In this document: positions 46,401-58,400 of the stretch, in pieces
How the letters are laid out: each line of letters starts with the position of its first letter
Numbering within the stretch: the first letter of the stretch is position 1
Source of the DNA: Capitulum mitella
Taxonomy: Eukaryota > Arthropoda > Thecostraca > Pollicipedomorpha > Pollicipedidae
NCBI GenBank assembly: GCA_030062745.1
Contig: CP099839.1
Location: 36,489,293 to 36,553,292 of the forward strand
Direction: 5' to 3'
Length of the DNA: 64,000 nucleotides
The notes under the pieces: generated by a model
Seen by the model: the letters and a program-made list of their open reading frames with translations, nothing else
What the model was told of the DNA's origin: nothing
Databases searched by the model: none
Position numbers and translations under genes: made by a program

Positions 46401-49400
46401 GATTGTTGGACTCGATGAACCGTTCCCGGGAGCGCCGGTCCACCGTCGACAGGCACACTGCCGGCAGGTTCGGGCCGGGTCAGCCCAGGTCAGGTCGGCG
46501 CTAGTCAGTCTCAGGTCAGGACATCAACATCAACAGCAACACCAGCAGATGTCGGGCATTCACAGGAAATTGATCAGTGGGCGCGGATTATGTGCAATGA
46601 AATAGTCGAATAAGGAATTCTGCTGGGTTCAATATCGCCAAAGAGCACTCCCAGGCACCCACGGGTTTTAGCCGCATCATGCGATGTGAGCATTCTGTAA
46701 AACGCAACATGATCTGGCGATATTTTGCACAGCATGGTCAACCCGCGCACGACCGTCGGTCCGTTACGATCATGCGCGACCGGTTGGGAGCTGTTGGCCG
46801 CCCCCCTCTAACTCGCGAACGGTTGGTCGCACAATACAAATAAGCACACCGTTGGAAAGCTTGTGACGAGAAGAGCTCGAAACTGGTCTCATTTTTAGTT
46901 TTAGATAATATGTAAGAAATTCACGCCTTATATATGTTTCTCATAGCCGACTGCATGAGACCAAGAAATGGCCTGAATCTCAAGGGCTGTGGCTAAAAAC
47001 GCATAGGTAAAGGCACCAGCGCACAAGTAAAGGTCCGCAAACGCCGACACATCTTATTTCTCAGATTTGTTAAATATATACGCCAAAACGTCGAGTTAAA
47101 GACACGGCAATTCTCCCGCCGGCTGTCGGCGTGCGCCGCTGCCGTATGCAATAACAAATTGACGGTAACTAATTTTAACGTTCCTTTATTTTCGCGAAAA
47201 AACCTATCCATGTATATTTTATTGATCTTACTGGTTCTTGTGATGGTTTTCGATGCTTAAATTTTGGAAAAATTTATTAGTTACCAATCTACACAATGGG
47301 CGGAGCTTTATTCGCGAGAGCCTGTTTATTTCCAAAATATGCTACTCTTTCAAACTTTTTGAGGTTCCTGGTATTACTTCCGTCTGCGCAAGCCAGTTCT
47401 GCCATTTTCTACCCATTCTGAGTAATTCATCGATGATTTTGACGGTGGCACATTTTGGCTCACTACAGTTATTCGTGACCTGACCTCAGGTCAATGGCTG
47501 GAAGTCATTGATACTTTGCCCAATGACGGCAATTAGATGTCTGCTTCACTCCACACTAAAAATGTTATGAAATATTCCGTCAATTTCCGAAAAAACGACG
47601 ACATATTTTAAAAATGGGCTTGACCTTAGGTCAATACCCGGAGAATTCCGAAAAATCTGAGATAGGAGATTTGTTGCATCTATCAAGATCACTAATCCCT
47701 GAAAGTATTATTGAGATATCTTGTTTTGCGAAAAAGTTACAGGGCGCTAAACTTTTTTGGACATAGGTCTGTTTGACCTGACCTAGGTCAGGCACCTGAC
47801 CTGACCTGAGGTCAAAATTTTGATGCAAGATGTAAAAATGGTGAAGCAAAAGGTACACAAAGTTTCGTGACTCTGTGTTTGTTGGTTCTCTCGCAATCCC
47901 AGAAAAAACTCAGGGTGCTGTCAACAGCTCCCCAGTCGGGGGCGGCTTAAGGAACTGTACAGCATCTGAACAAACAGCAACATCTCCATCCCTTGACGGA
48001 ACGCAAGGGCAACTTACGGTAGTACATGAGCGGGTTCTCCAGTTCTGGGCACGGGAAGCCGATGACGCGGAAGTAGTCCAGCATCATCCGCGTGCTGCCC
48101 GTGTAGACGACATCGCCTAGGCAGAGGTAGGTAACACGGTCCAGGAAGGGGAAAATGTCCGAACGCGGCTTTTCCATGGTTAGCACCACGATCCGGTTGT
48201 ATTTTTTGGCGTGGTTGGACAGGATGGAGATGATGAAATAGGTGTTGAGTGGATCCAGGTCCCAGGTGGGCTCGTCCAGCAGGAGACACACTGAAATCAG
48301 AGGGTCTCTGTCAGGCGTCGCCTCTTGGTAATTCGCAAGAATGACCGGCATCAACGCATTATTTTTAATCAGCACACATGTATCATCCTTTACGTGTTAC
48401 GCAGTCGAGACAAGACTCAAATTAAATGATTAACTGAATTAGGTTCGAAGTTGATAGGACCACTGCCCTACCTGCCTCATGAGTTGCTACCATGGCAGGG
48501 GATTTTGGGGGGATGGGAGGGTGCCCCCTGCCCCCTGCCCCCTCCGAATATTCGGAGATTTTTGCATTAGGCCTATGGCAGTCACTGAAAACAAAAGGGT
48601 GTGAAATCCCATGCAGACCTCCCCCCATGAAAGGAACTTCTTAATTCCTCATAGGTGGCTCAGAGTCCCCAGCCAAACGTAAGCCTGCCCCTCAGTATCA
48701 AAACTCGGATTTCGGTCATGTTGTTATTTTGGGTTCTCAGTTCTTACTACTTTTTGTTTTGTTTTGTAAAAGCAAAAAATGAGCCAATGGGATGATATTT
48801 AGGCCTCCCTTTGTGCAATAATGGGGAGAAGTGTTGTAACCCCAGCCAAGTTAGGTCACTGGTGAGTTTTGCGTACGGACGCGGGAAGTCTTTGAAGGTT
48901 GGGGGAGGGAGGCAGTGGCAGGCTGTAGCCGCCCGGGGATTTCGTAAGGGACAGGCCCGGCTGTGAAATGATGTGCTGGCCGTAAGAACCTGTATATAGC
49001 TTGGCGGGGTGAAGGGAGATCGGAAGATCGAGAATAGAAAGCTCCAACGATATGGACCCAAATCTTTCTCGTACTTTTAACATAATAGGAACCTCTGAGA
49101 CGACCAGAAGGCCCCGTGAAACGACTCAATCTTGAGACGCCCAGACCGCTCCTGAAACGGCCAAAGGACCTAGAAGAATGCCAGAGGCTTCTCTGTCACG
49201 GCAGAGGGGTCTTACCTTATTACCAAATCCTTCTCGGAGGTTTTTTTGGTATTGTTGATAAATATTTCCAACTGATTTATGATCAGTCTGCATATATCTC
49301 TAACAAGTGCACAAATAATGAGGTCACGATGCCGTGAGCGAATCCGTCCCGCCCGAAGCGCCGGAACGTAACTTGGCGGCACCGCCGCTAGGGGACAGTA

Positions 49401-52400
49401 AGAGCCGCGGCCAGTGAAGCCACCAGGCGGCGGCAAGGGCTGTGTCGCCAGGCGGCGTCTTCGGTAGCAACCCATCGGTCATCGGTCATCGGGGCATTCC
49501 GCACCGTGGTAGCTCTGGAATAGGTCCTTGGACGTTGAGCTAAAGAGGGTAACGGCATTTAGGGGGTGGGGAACTTCCCGATACAGTGTTTCCGTTTGAC
49601 TAAGGACCATGTCGCATTGGGTTCGTCTCGCAACCTCTTTTGAGACTCAAGAATTGCAGTTTTCGATTGCGTCAGCTGTAAAATTCAATAAAGATCCGTG
49701 ATAATGTGATATTTCCTTCCTCCGTGCGGGTGCCGAGGCTGTTCTACAGTGAATGATTAATCAGCCGACCGGGCTGCATGTAACAACCGTGTGGCAGACG
49801 GTGCATAGTTTGTTGTGTCTGTTGATTGGGACTCTTCGCCGACGGCGCGTTTAGCAGCATGTCGTTGGGGAGTGGAGAGCCTAAGGCTCCTGTACACAGG
49901 CTGCCAGCTTGCGCGATGCGCAATTTAGATGCGATGACGGGTTCCAGTCCCCGTCACCGTCCCATTCCAGATGTCTGCCCGCGTCCCATTTCCGTCACAG
50001 TCCTTCTTTCCTTTCGTAGTTCCCCTCTTCGTCTGCAGTTCCTCCCTCGTCCCCTGCTTCCTGCCCGATGTCCCCTATCCTGGTTTTGTCTCTGTGCCCT
50101 GGCCAGGTCACCTGTCCCAGTTCCCTGTCCTGCCCGCTGTCAAGGGTCCTGTCTCTGTCTCAATCTCCTGTGATTTCCCATGGAATGGGTCCCTGGTTAC
50201 TTCTCCATTTCCCCCTGTCGCGTTTCCTTCCCCAGTCCATTGTCCAATGTCATATCAGGGTCGCCTTCTTTTGCGTTCCCCACCCAGATTCTTCTTCCAT
50301 CCTCCTCCCGTTCCAACCCGGGTATCTGTTCACATCCACCGTCCTGGTACCCCATTCCAGTCCTTTGCCCCGTCCCCTGTCCCATTCCCCTGTCCGGTTC
50401 CCGTTCCCGGTCCCCTGGACCGGTACCTGGTCTTGGTCCGATGCCCCTAGACCCGTCTCCCTGTGCCCTGACCCAGCCCTTGTCCCAGTCACATGCTTCA
50501 TGTCTCCGCCCCAGTTCTGAGTAGTAGTCGCCTGTGCCGGTCGTCTTGCCCCTGTCCCCTGTCGTGCCTCCCGTTTCAGGCCGTTCCGCCGCGCCATATC
50601 ACAGTCTTCTTCTCTTTCCCAATCTCTGTCCACGTTCCTTTTGTTGTTCCAGTCGATGGCCCTTTCATCTTTCCCGTCTCAGCCGAAGTCCCCGTCCCGG
50701 TTCCCGGTCCAGGTTCCTGTCGCGGTCTGCATTTCCGGTAGCCGCTCCTAGTCCCGGTCGCGGTTCCCTGTGGCTGTTCCCCGCCTCCGTTCCTGTCCCA
50801 AGTAATGTCCCTGTCCCTGTTTCGCCACTGTTCCTGTTCCTGGCCATATCCTCGTCCCTGTCCCAGTCTCTTGTTCCTGTCCCCACTCCTGTCCTCTTCC
50901 CCCTTACATAGTTTTCCTGTCGTGCAATTAGTCATGGTCAGAATCAGTGGATTATCAGCATTACAATATATCATGCTGCCCGGCGTCTGTTCCACGTAAA
51001 CGGATAGTCGACGTATCTGAGATATGGACCTACCTAGACACAGTGCTGAAGCCACTACCCGAATTTCGAAGGAACCATGAACGCAAATGGATTATCACCA
51101 CCTACGAATGATTTTTGCAAGAATGATTCTTGCAATGTCTTTGAAGTTCCAAAATCAAAACGCCCATGAAATCCAGCACGATCGAGTAATTTCTGGACTT
51201 TCGAGTAGTTTTGCACCTCTGGGCAAAAGGAGATGATTTTGGACCAGGACTAGCGATCTGGTGAGGTATTTTGAATGCATAATTTCACAGTTTTAAGTGC
51301 ACATTTTAGGTGACCGAGATTTGAGCAATTTTTGTTTTTCCCGATCAGATCAGTATTCTGACAAAGAACTGCCGGGTCGCCAGGAACCAACCAAAAGGGG
51401 ACGGGACCAGCGAGGTCATAGACCCCTCTGAAACGTGCGGACATATAACAAAATAAGACAGCTAAAGACAGCAAGAAAGGGGACAGAAAGCAAGGGGCTT
51501 CCGATTTTCAAAACAATTGCATCGTAGGGATGTTCCTCTTACAGGATTTTTGTGTCCGCTTCCTGCGAGTCATACGTCACGTAAGATCCCCACTAGTCAT
51601 AGCTTTCCTGTAAAACCCATGGAGTCACATCTCGATTCTACAGATAACTTATAGCTTTCCCCTATGTTTTAGGCATGACAAACATTTTTAAGTGATAACT
51701 TTGCCACATGAATCCCTGGGTGTTTCGAAACAACGATGTTGTCCTTGCGCAAAACTCCTGAAGTCTTCGTGTGACTACATTTCAAAATTTTGGACTTATT
51801 ATCTAGTTACGTCGTCTTTTAAGGAATTATTTCACAAGTTTCCGGGGTTTGAGTTTCTGTAAGATATCTATTAGATGTATTCACTAAATCATTAAGCAAT
51901 AAGCAATAAAGCTCTACGTGTACATTTCTAAGTGCACACTAGGCCCCATGCTGATAAGTTTAATTGGTACAGTTATTTCTGCTCGAGGCAAAGAATCTCG
52001 CAAAATGAACTGGGCTGACCAAAAAGCAGCGGAGTCCCATCAGCTGAACGGGATGCCTCTCGCCCGTGCGCGTGAACAGCCGAGCCGCCGCTGACCTGGA
52101 TCACGGATCAGCTGGACGCCAATCACCAGTCGCTTGTACTCGGAGGCGGTGAGGTCTTCGACGCCCCTGTTGCTGACGTTGTTGAGCGCCATGTCAGCCA
52201 TCACCTGCTTGACGCGCGCCGCCTTCACCCCGCCGGAGATCTGCGGCAGCAGAGGTCACCAGGGTCAGGTCAGAACCGAGACGCGACCGTGAGCGTCGCC
52301 GGAGGAGAGCGGGAGTACCGCCGAGGCAGCACTGACTTCCCGTGCGGAGCGAAACGGGCGGGCTGATCGGCATCTAAGCATACAGCCGGGTTTGTTTTAA

Positions 52401-55400
52401 CTTTTTCCACCATACGCCACTGGACCACTTTCCGCAGTACAGGGGTACAACCCATCCCTCTGCCATTTCCTAACCCGACACAATGGGCAATGAAGCAAAA
52501 ACGCCCGTGTAACTTTATCATGTGGCTACATGATGGTGCCCGGTTTGACACTTTTAAGCCACACAGTGGCCTTTTAAGGTAATCCCAAAGGAGGTCATGT
52601 CGATGGATTCTGGTTTTCACGGGGTCCTAAGGGACGTAATCTATAGCGCGCTTTTTCAATGACCTGTGTCAATGAATAAAGACTGAATCTGCTTCCGCTG
52701 CGCAAATCATTGCTTGCAATTGACGCCTCCGAGGTTAATAAAGGTAAAAACGCCCAATAAACTCAGTTCATGATCGTGGCCTGGTATGACCTTCGCGTAA
52801 GACTGAGCAACACCGAATCATGCAAAACGCATAAAACATCCGTTATATAATGGCGACGTCGCAACATCATACTTCTCGATTACATGCCCTCGGGAAGGAA
52901 TACATAGGTCGGCATTGGGCCAAATTCTTGGCCTCAAATATTCGGAGTATTGGCAAAATGGTTTCAGATTCAGCTGTCCACAATTTGAGACTAGTCAAAA
53001 CAGTCGCTGCGAGGCAGCATGCGACCCTGTGCCAGCGACGGTTAAAAAACGGACTTGATTTTTATCTATATAATTGGTTCGGGAGAGGTTGGGATCAGGG
53101 TTTGCGACGTACACGTTGTTTTGCCTGGGTAGTACGATGTCCAGTTCGCGTTTTCGGGCACCAGAATGGGGTTGAAGCCGGACATATTCGAGAACACAGC
53201 TCAGCATGGTAGCCAAATCCAATGGAAAAGCTATCATGATATCACGGAACAGGATAAGATGCACCTTCATTCAATGCCGCACGCGATGACCGATAAGATC
53301 GTTTACCTCTATTTCTGAAAGACTTTCCTTCTGATGCATTGATTGCTGAGCATGCAAGATAAATACCATCTGGTTGACTGTAAAAGATGGCACATTATGA
53401 CATCTACGCTTGGACTTTTATGCTACGACAACGTACCCCGAGGCCAAATGGGTTAATTGACTTACTCGTCGTCACTGCTATTTTTTACCATGTGCTTTAG
53501 TTTAACCCGGCACCGCATTGCGTGTTTTTATGCCCGCGACCGCCTGGGGATGTCAAAAAGGGCACCCCCTGGTATTTCGGGGCCTAACCGTCGGATCTAA
53601 ACCGGTTTGCCACCAGTCTGTAGCCCTGAGTCTTGCGATTCAGAAAATACTATTCTAGCCCTGGCCACGCGCCTGATGACGTCACAGATCATGTAAAGCG
53701 CATAATACGAGGTCGGAAAAATTGACACCGGTTCGTACATCACATCATCGGCGATTCTGGTCTTAGAGCCTTCAGCTAGATATGAAACAAAAAGTCACGA
53801 TCCTCTGCGTTAGAAGCATGCCAAAATGTTAAAAAGATGTCGGGGCAAGGTCAACCTAGGTTAGATGAAATACTGCTCTTACTTTACATGTCAAAGATCG
53901 ATACTTGCAGCCGTTTTGATCCACGACACAAAAAGGACAGAACTGAAACCTTTTGGTGAACAGTTTTGCATTACTTGCTTTTCATCCAGCCAAGGGCATT
54001 CTAGATCAGATCAGACAAGGTTTCATTTCCCTTCCTGACAAAGAACAATAGCAATTTGCTGGGATTCTTAACTGCGTGGAGGACAGAAGTGAAATGACAT
54101 TTTAAGATAAATAAATCTGCTCTCTCTGGTCATTGTCGGGTGAAGGTCAAGCCAGGTGAGGACAGATAGTCATTTTTTTCTTTTCCGACGAGGAACAATA
54201 ATTGTTCTCTACTGATGCTGAACGATCTTCCACAATCAATGTTGTATTTTGTTCCATTTTGACGTCAACCTATGGCATGACCTAACATGACTTCACGCTG
54301 CATTTGGTAGACCTAGCTAAAAGGCGCATATAGATTTGCTTGTCTGGCTTGAACAATGAGAAAGGTCAGCGGCAACCACTTCTATCACACACAATGCAAA
54401 TAAGTCCCATTGCCATGCATGTGACCTATCATGGCCTTAACCCGCGCACGACCGTCGGTCGGTTTCGAACATGGGCGACTGGGGGGAGGGCAGTTGGCCG
54501 CCCCCCCCCTCTAATTCACGAACGGTTGGTCGCACGATAAAAATAAGCATATCGTTGGAAAGTTTGTGACGAGTAGAGCTCGAAACTGGTCTCATTTTTA
54601 GCTTTAGATGATACGTAAGCAATTTACCCGTAAGCGTCCCCAGTCGGGGACGGGTTAAATGCCGACGTGTCATGGTTGTATATCCTTTTGGACCGCATCT
54701 TGCGTAAATCCAAATATTCAGAGTATTCTATTCGCAAATATTGCATAACAAACAAAGCCTGTTCACGTCACCGCCCGAAGACGCAAAAACATCCACGCAA
54801 GGGTTCACTTATGGCGTCATATCTCCATGACCTGGCCTAGCTTAGAAGTGATCCTGATGTCAAAACATGTAAAATTGATTGATGAACAGGTAATGAAAGC
54901 CTGGTTGGGCTGACTAACAGTTAGGAAATTATTCACAAAAAACCGAGGGGTGCCCTAACTGACGCCCCCCCCCCGGCGGTGCCTGGTTAAATGCCAACCA
55001 TTGTGCATTTTCTGAACGTCTTTCAGCCAGCACCCCCTCACGAACAGCTTGGCTAAGCTACTGTCATGGTGTACACGTCGACTAAGGATGGGAACGCATT
55101 AGTCACGTTATCTAAATTCCCGGCTACGATAAATATCTGACAGGTATAGTTACGCCGCCTTAGTCTATTGCATCAGCAAAATGTTCCTGACTCAACATCC
55201 TCCTACTCCCAACATCATGTTTTGCCATCAGCAGAGTAGTGCAATGGCACCAGATCGGTGCAGTCACAGCTTCCTGACCTGCATGGAGATGGTCATGTTG
55301 GCCGCGTACTGCAGCGTCTGTCGCACGGTCAGGCCGGGGATGAGGTCAGCTTTCTGCGTGACGTAGCCGCAGTGCTCTTGGAAGAGCTGCTGCGACATGG

Positions 55401-58400
55401 GTACGTTGTTGAGCAGGATCTGGCCCCTGTTGCGACCCTGAGCCCTTCGAGAGATCACCTCCAGCAGAGCCCGCTTGCCGCTGCCTGTCAGAGGACAAAA
55501 GCTGTGTGAAGAGGAAAAGCAACACAAAATCAGTGTGTTATTTTCAGCCGATCGTCTATAGTGCGGTGCGGTTTACTTGAAATTTAGAATGCTGAATTTT
55601 GATGAACAGTGTGTCCTGCCTTATTCTGAAGATGAAGATAATTAGTTAAAATAAGCTGAAATGTAGTTTAACAGATAAAACTGAACAGAATAAAATGTGA
55701 GGATAGCCAAAAATATGCTTCAGAACATGTCGTCGGCCTTTGCCAGCCCTCTCGCCTTTTCAGCAGTTTCGGCAGACTTACGTATGATGATCGTCACTCG
55801 TCACAAAACATCATCACACTTACATTTCACACTGACACCACTCATTTTGAAAGTAAAAATGTCATGTCGAATGCATTCTAGGGGTTCAATTTCACTTGAT
55901 ACGTAGAACAAAACGCCAGAAAAGGCGTTGGATTTTTTCTCTCTGCGACAGTGGCATCGTGTCGTGACCACCAATGAGCCCGAAGTATTACGCTACGATA
56001 ATCCTCGACGTGAAACTCCTTGTCCATGCGATTCAGTGACAGGCATGACGTCTCTCCGGTCAGTCAATAAGTGACCTCAAAACTGGACAGGCCGAAGCCC
56101 TGACGCGACTGGGTGGGGCTCTGAAGACGTCACGGCCTGTCGTGACGACTCGGCGAAACGTCCCCCCCCCCCTCCACTCCGACATCCAGCGTATGACGCA
56201 CCTTTCGAGCCGAGAATAGCCATCACCTCACCGCCGTGCACTTCCAGTGACACGTCCTTCAGGATGACCCCGGTCGGCACGGAGCCCAGCAGCTGCTGGA
56301 AACACGTGCCGGACTCTACCTGCGGCGACGGCATCAGAGAGGGCTGTCAGAGACGGAAGCTCCACGGAAGCTAAAGCCGGTCAACAAAGGCAAAGGACAG
56401 GAGTCAGATGTACAAAGCTATAGATAAAAGGAGACGTCATCAGAAGTGTGAGAAGGGGTGACTATCAGAGACCTCAGATAAAGAAATGGTCATCACAATC
56501 CACAGGTGACGATTTGGGAGCCAGGGTCTCTTCACACCCCCCAGGGATGGGCGTCAAAACAAAAGCGCTGGAGATCGAATCTAAACTGTGCTTATGTCAG
56601 GAGCAGGAAGCAAGGATAAAATTCCTGCAAATCACGTCTGATGCTAGTTTTTGTGTGGTTGCAAAAGTTTTTGCGGTCTTTGCTATCATTTTGACCCGAG
56701 GCTGGTGTCATTGCGCATTAGAGGATCCAGGAGGACCATCTAGACTATGGCCTTTTTTCGTTGAAATACTTAGGATTAACATGTCTTTTGGCCCCATTTT
56801 CAAATGCGAATTGTAGATATTTTGTTTTCAAAGTGCTTTTTTATATACGTGTTAGTTTTTGAACATGGCAAAACGAAGGACCAAAATACGAGAAGAAATC
56901 AACATTCGGGGGGTATTTACGCTACGTGGATGGAGGTTTCGTCCCCCACTTAGCACATGATCTGAATCCGCCAGGGTCAAGGCGCTTTATAAATGGCAAA
57001 CAGGCGCACCCAGAGAGAGGACATAGGGAGTTGGAGCCCCTCCCTTGCCAAGGAGGAGGTTCCTTCTGGGCCACATCCGGGTCTCCCCTCGCGCAGTTTG
57101 GAGGGGCCCCCGGCATAATGCTGGAAGGAGTTTTTTTGGGGGGAGAGTCCTAACTACTCAGCATTGGGGCCTCTCGGGCAAGGGATACCATTATTATGAA
57201 CCCTTTCTACTAGGGGGCTACTGAATTAGCTTTTAAGCAGTTAAAGAGCCCTGCTAGCATGTGAAGGAGGCATCTTCTGTCTGTAAAGAGGCCCCTACCG
57301 GGTGCAGATGGCCCCTGCCGGCCTGTGAAGGGCCCGCTTACGAGCCTGTAGATAGGCCTCCTGCCGACCTGTTAAGGACCATTTGCCAGTCTGTAAAGGA
57401 GCTCTGTGCCGCCCTATGGATGGCTCTTGCGGGCCTGTAAAGGGGCCCTATAAAGAGCTCCAATGCCAGGTGTAAAAATTGCCTTTTAGACCATAGGTGG
57501 CTCGCGATTGCTTGTAAAGAGCCTTCGCACGGGCCTGCAGATGACCCCCCCCCCCCGCCTGCTGGCCTGTCAAGAAACCCTGCAGTCCTGTTAAGAGTCA
57601 CCTGTTGACCTAGAAAGGGGTCATGCTAGCCGTAAAGGGCCCGCCTACGGGCCTTAAGATGGCTCCCTACCAGTCTCTACACGGATCCCCTGTTCCCGGC
57701 TCTGCAAGCCATCGAGATGCCCCGTTGGCCTGTAGAAGGGCAATCTACCGGCCCGTAAAGGGGCCCTCTGTTGTCTTGTAAAGAAACCTTCTGCCGGGAA
57801 TTTAGAGGGATCCCTGTGGGCATGAAGAGGTGGGCTTGTGAACAGCCCCAAAGCTGGCCCTTAAAGGGGCCCCGCCCGTCTGTGCAGAAACCCTTGCAAC
57901 TTCCAGGCTGTAAAGGGACCAATGACATCCTGCAGGATGGCCTTCGCCTGGCAGTAGTGGGGCACGCGTCCTCCCAAAGGGTCATCCGCTGATCTGTAAA
58001 CCGCACGCGTCCCTTTTACATGCCATCAACTCTTTGCACAGCAAAGCAGACCTTGCGGACCTAATGGGGGCCCGCGCTGAGTTTTGACGGTGGTCTCCAT
58101 GGGCCTGTAAACAGCATGAAGCCGCTTTGAAGACCACCATATCGGAGAATATTTACTGATGTCGGACATTCTATAACAAACTGAAAATGATGTCTGTCAC
58201 TGCCCATCAGAGCGAACAATTTTGATTTTAACTTCTCACTTCCGCGGGACGCGTCTTTTTTGCCTTCACGTTCTCCTGGGCAATCGGCCGAAGACCTAGC
58301 CCACCCCTTATCCCCCGCCCCCTACAACCCTAGAAAAGTCCCGTGCACCGCTTGCAAGAACTGGCGACGAAATAAAAAGAATTAATCAGGATAGAGAAAT

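Noticed and set aside
49971-50520. 150-codon Pro/Ser-rich plus-strand frames
   Set aside because: They fall in a CCCNGT simple-sequence tract inside an ABCG8-like intron, with open frames in all registers.
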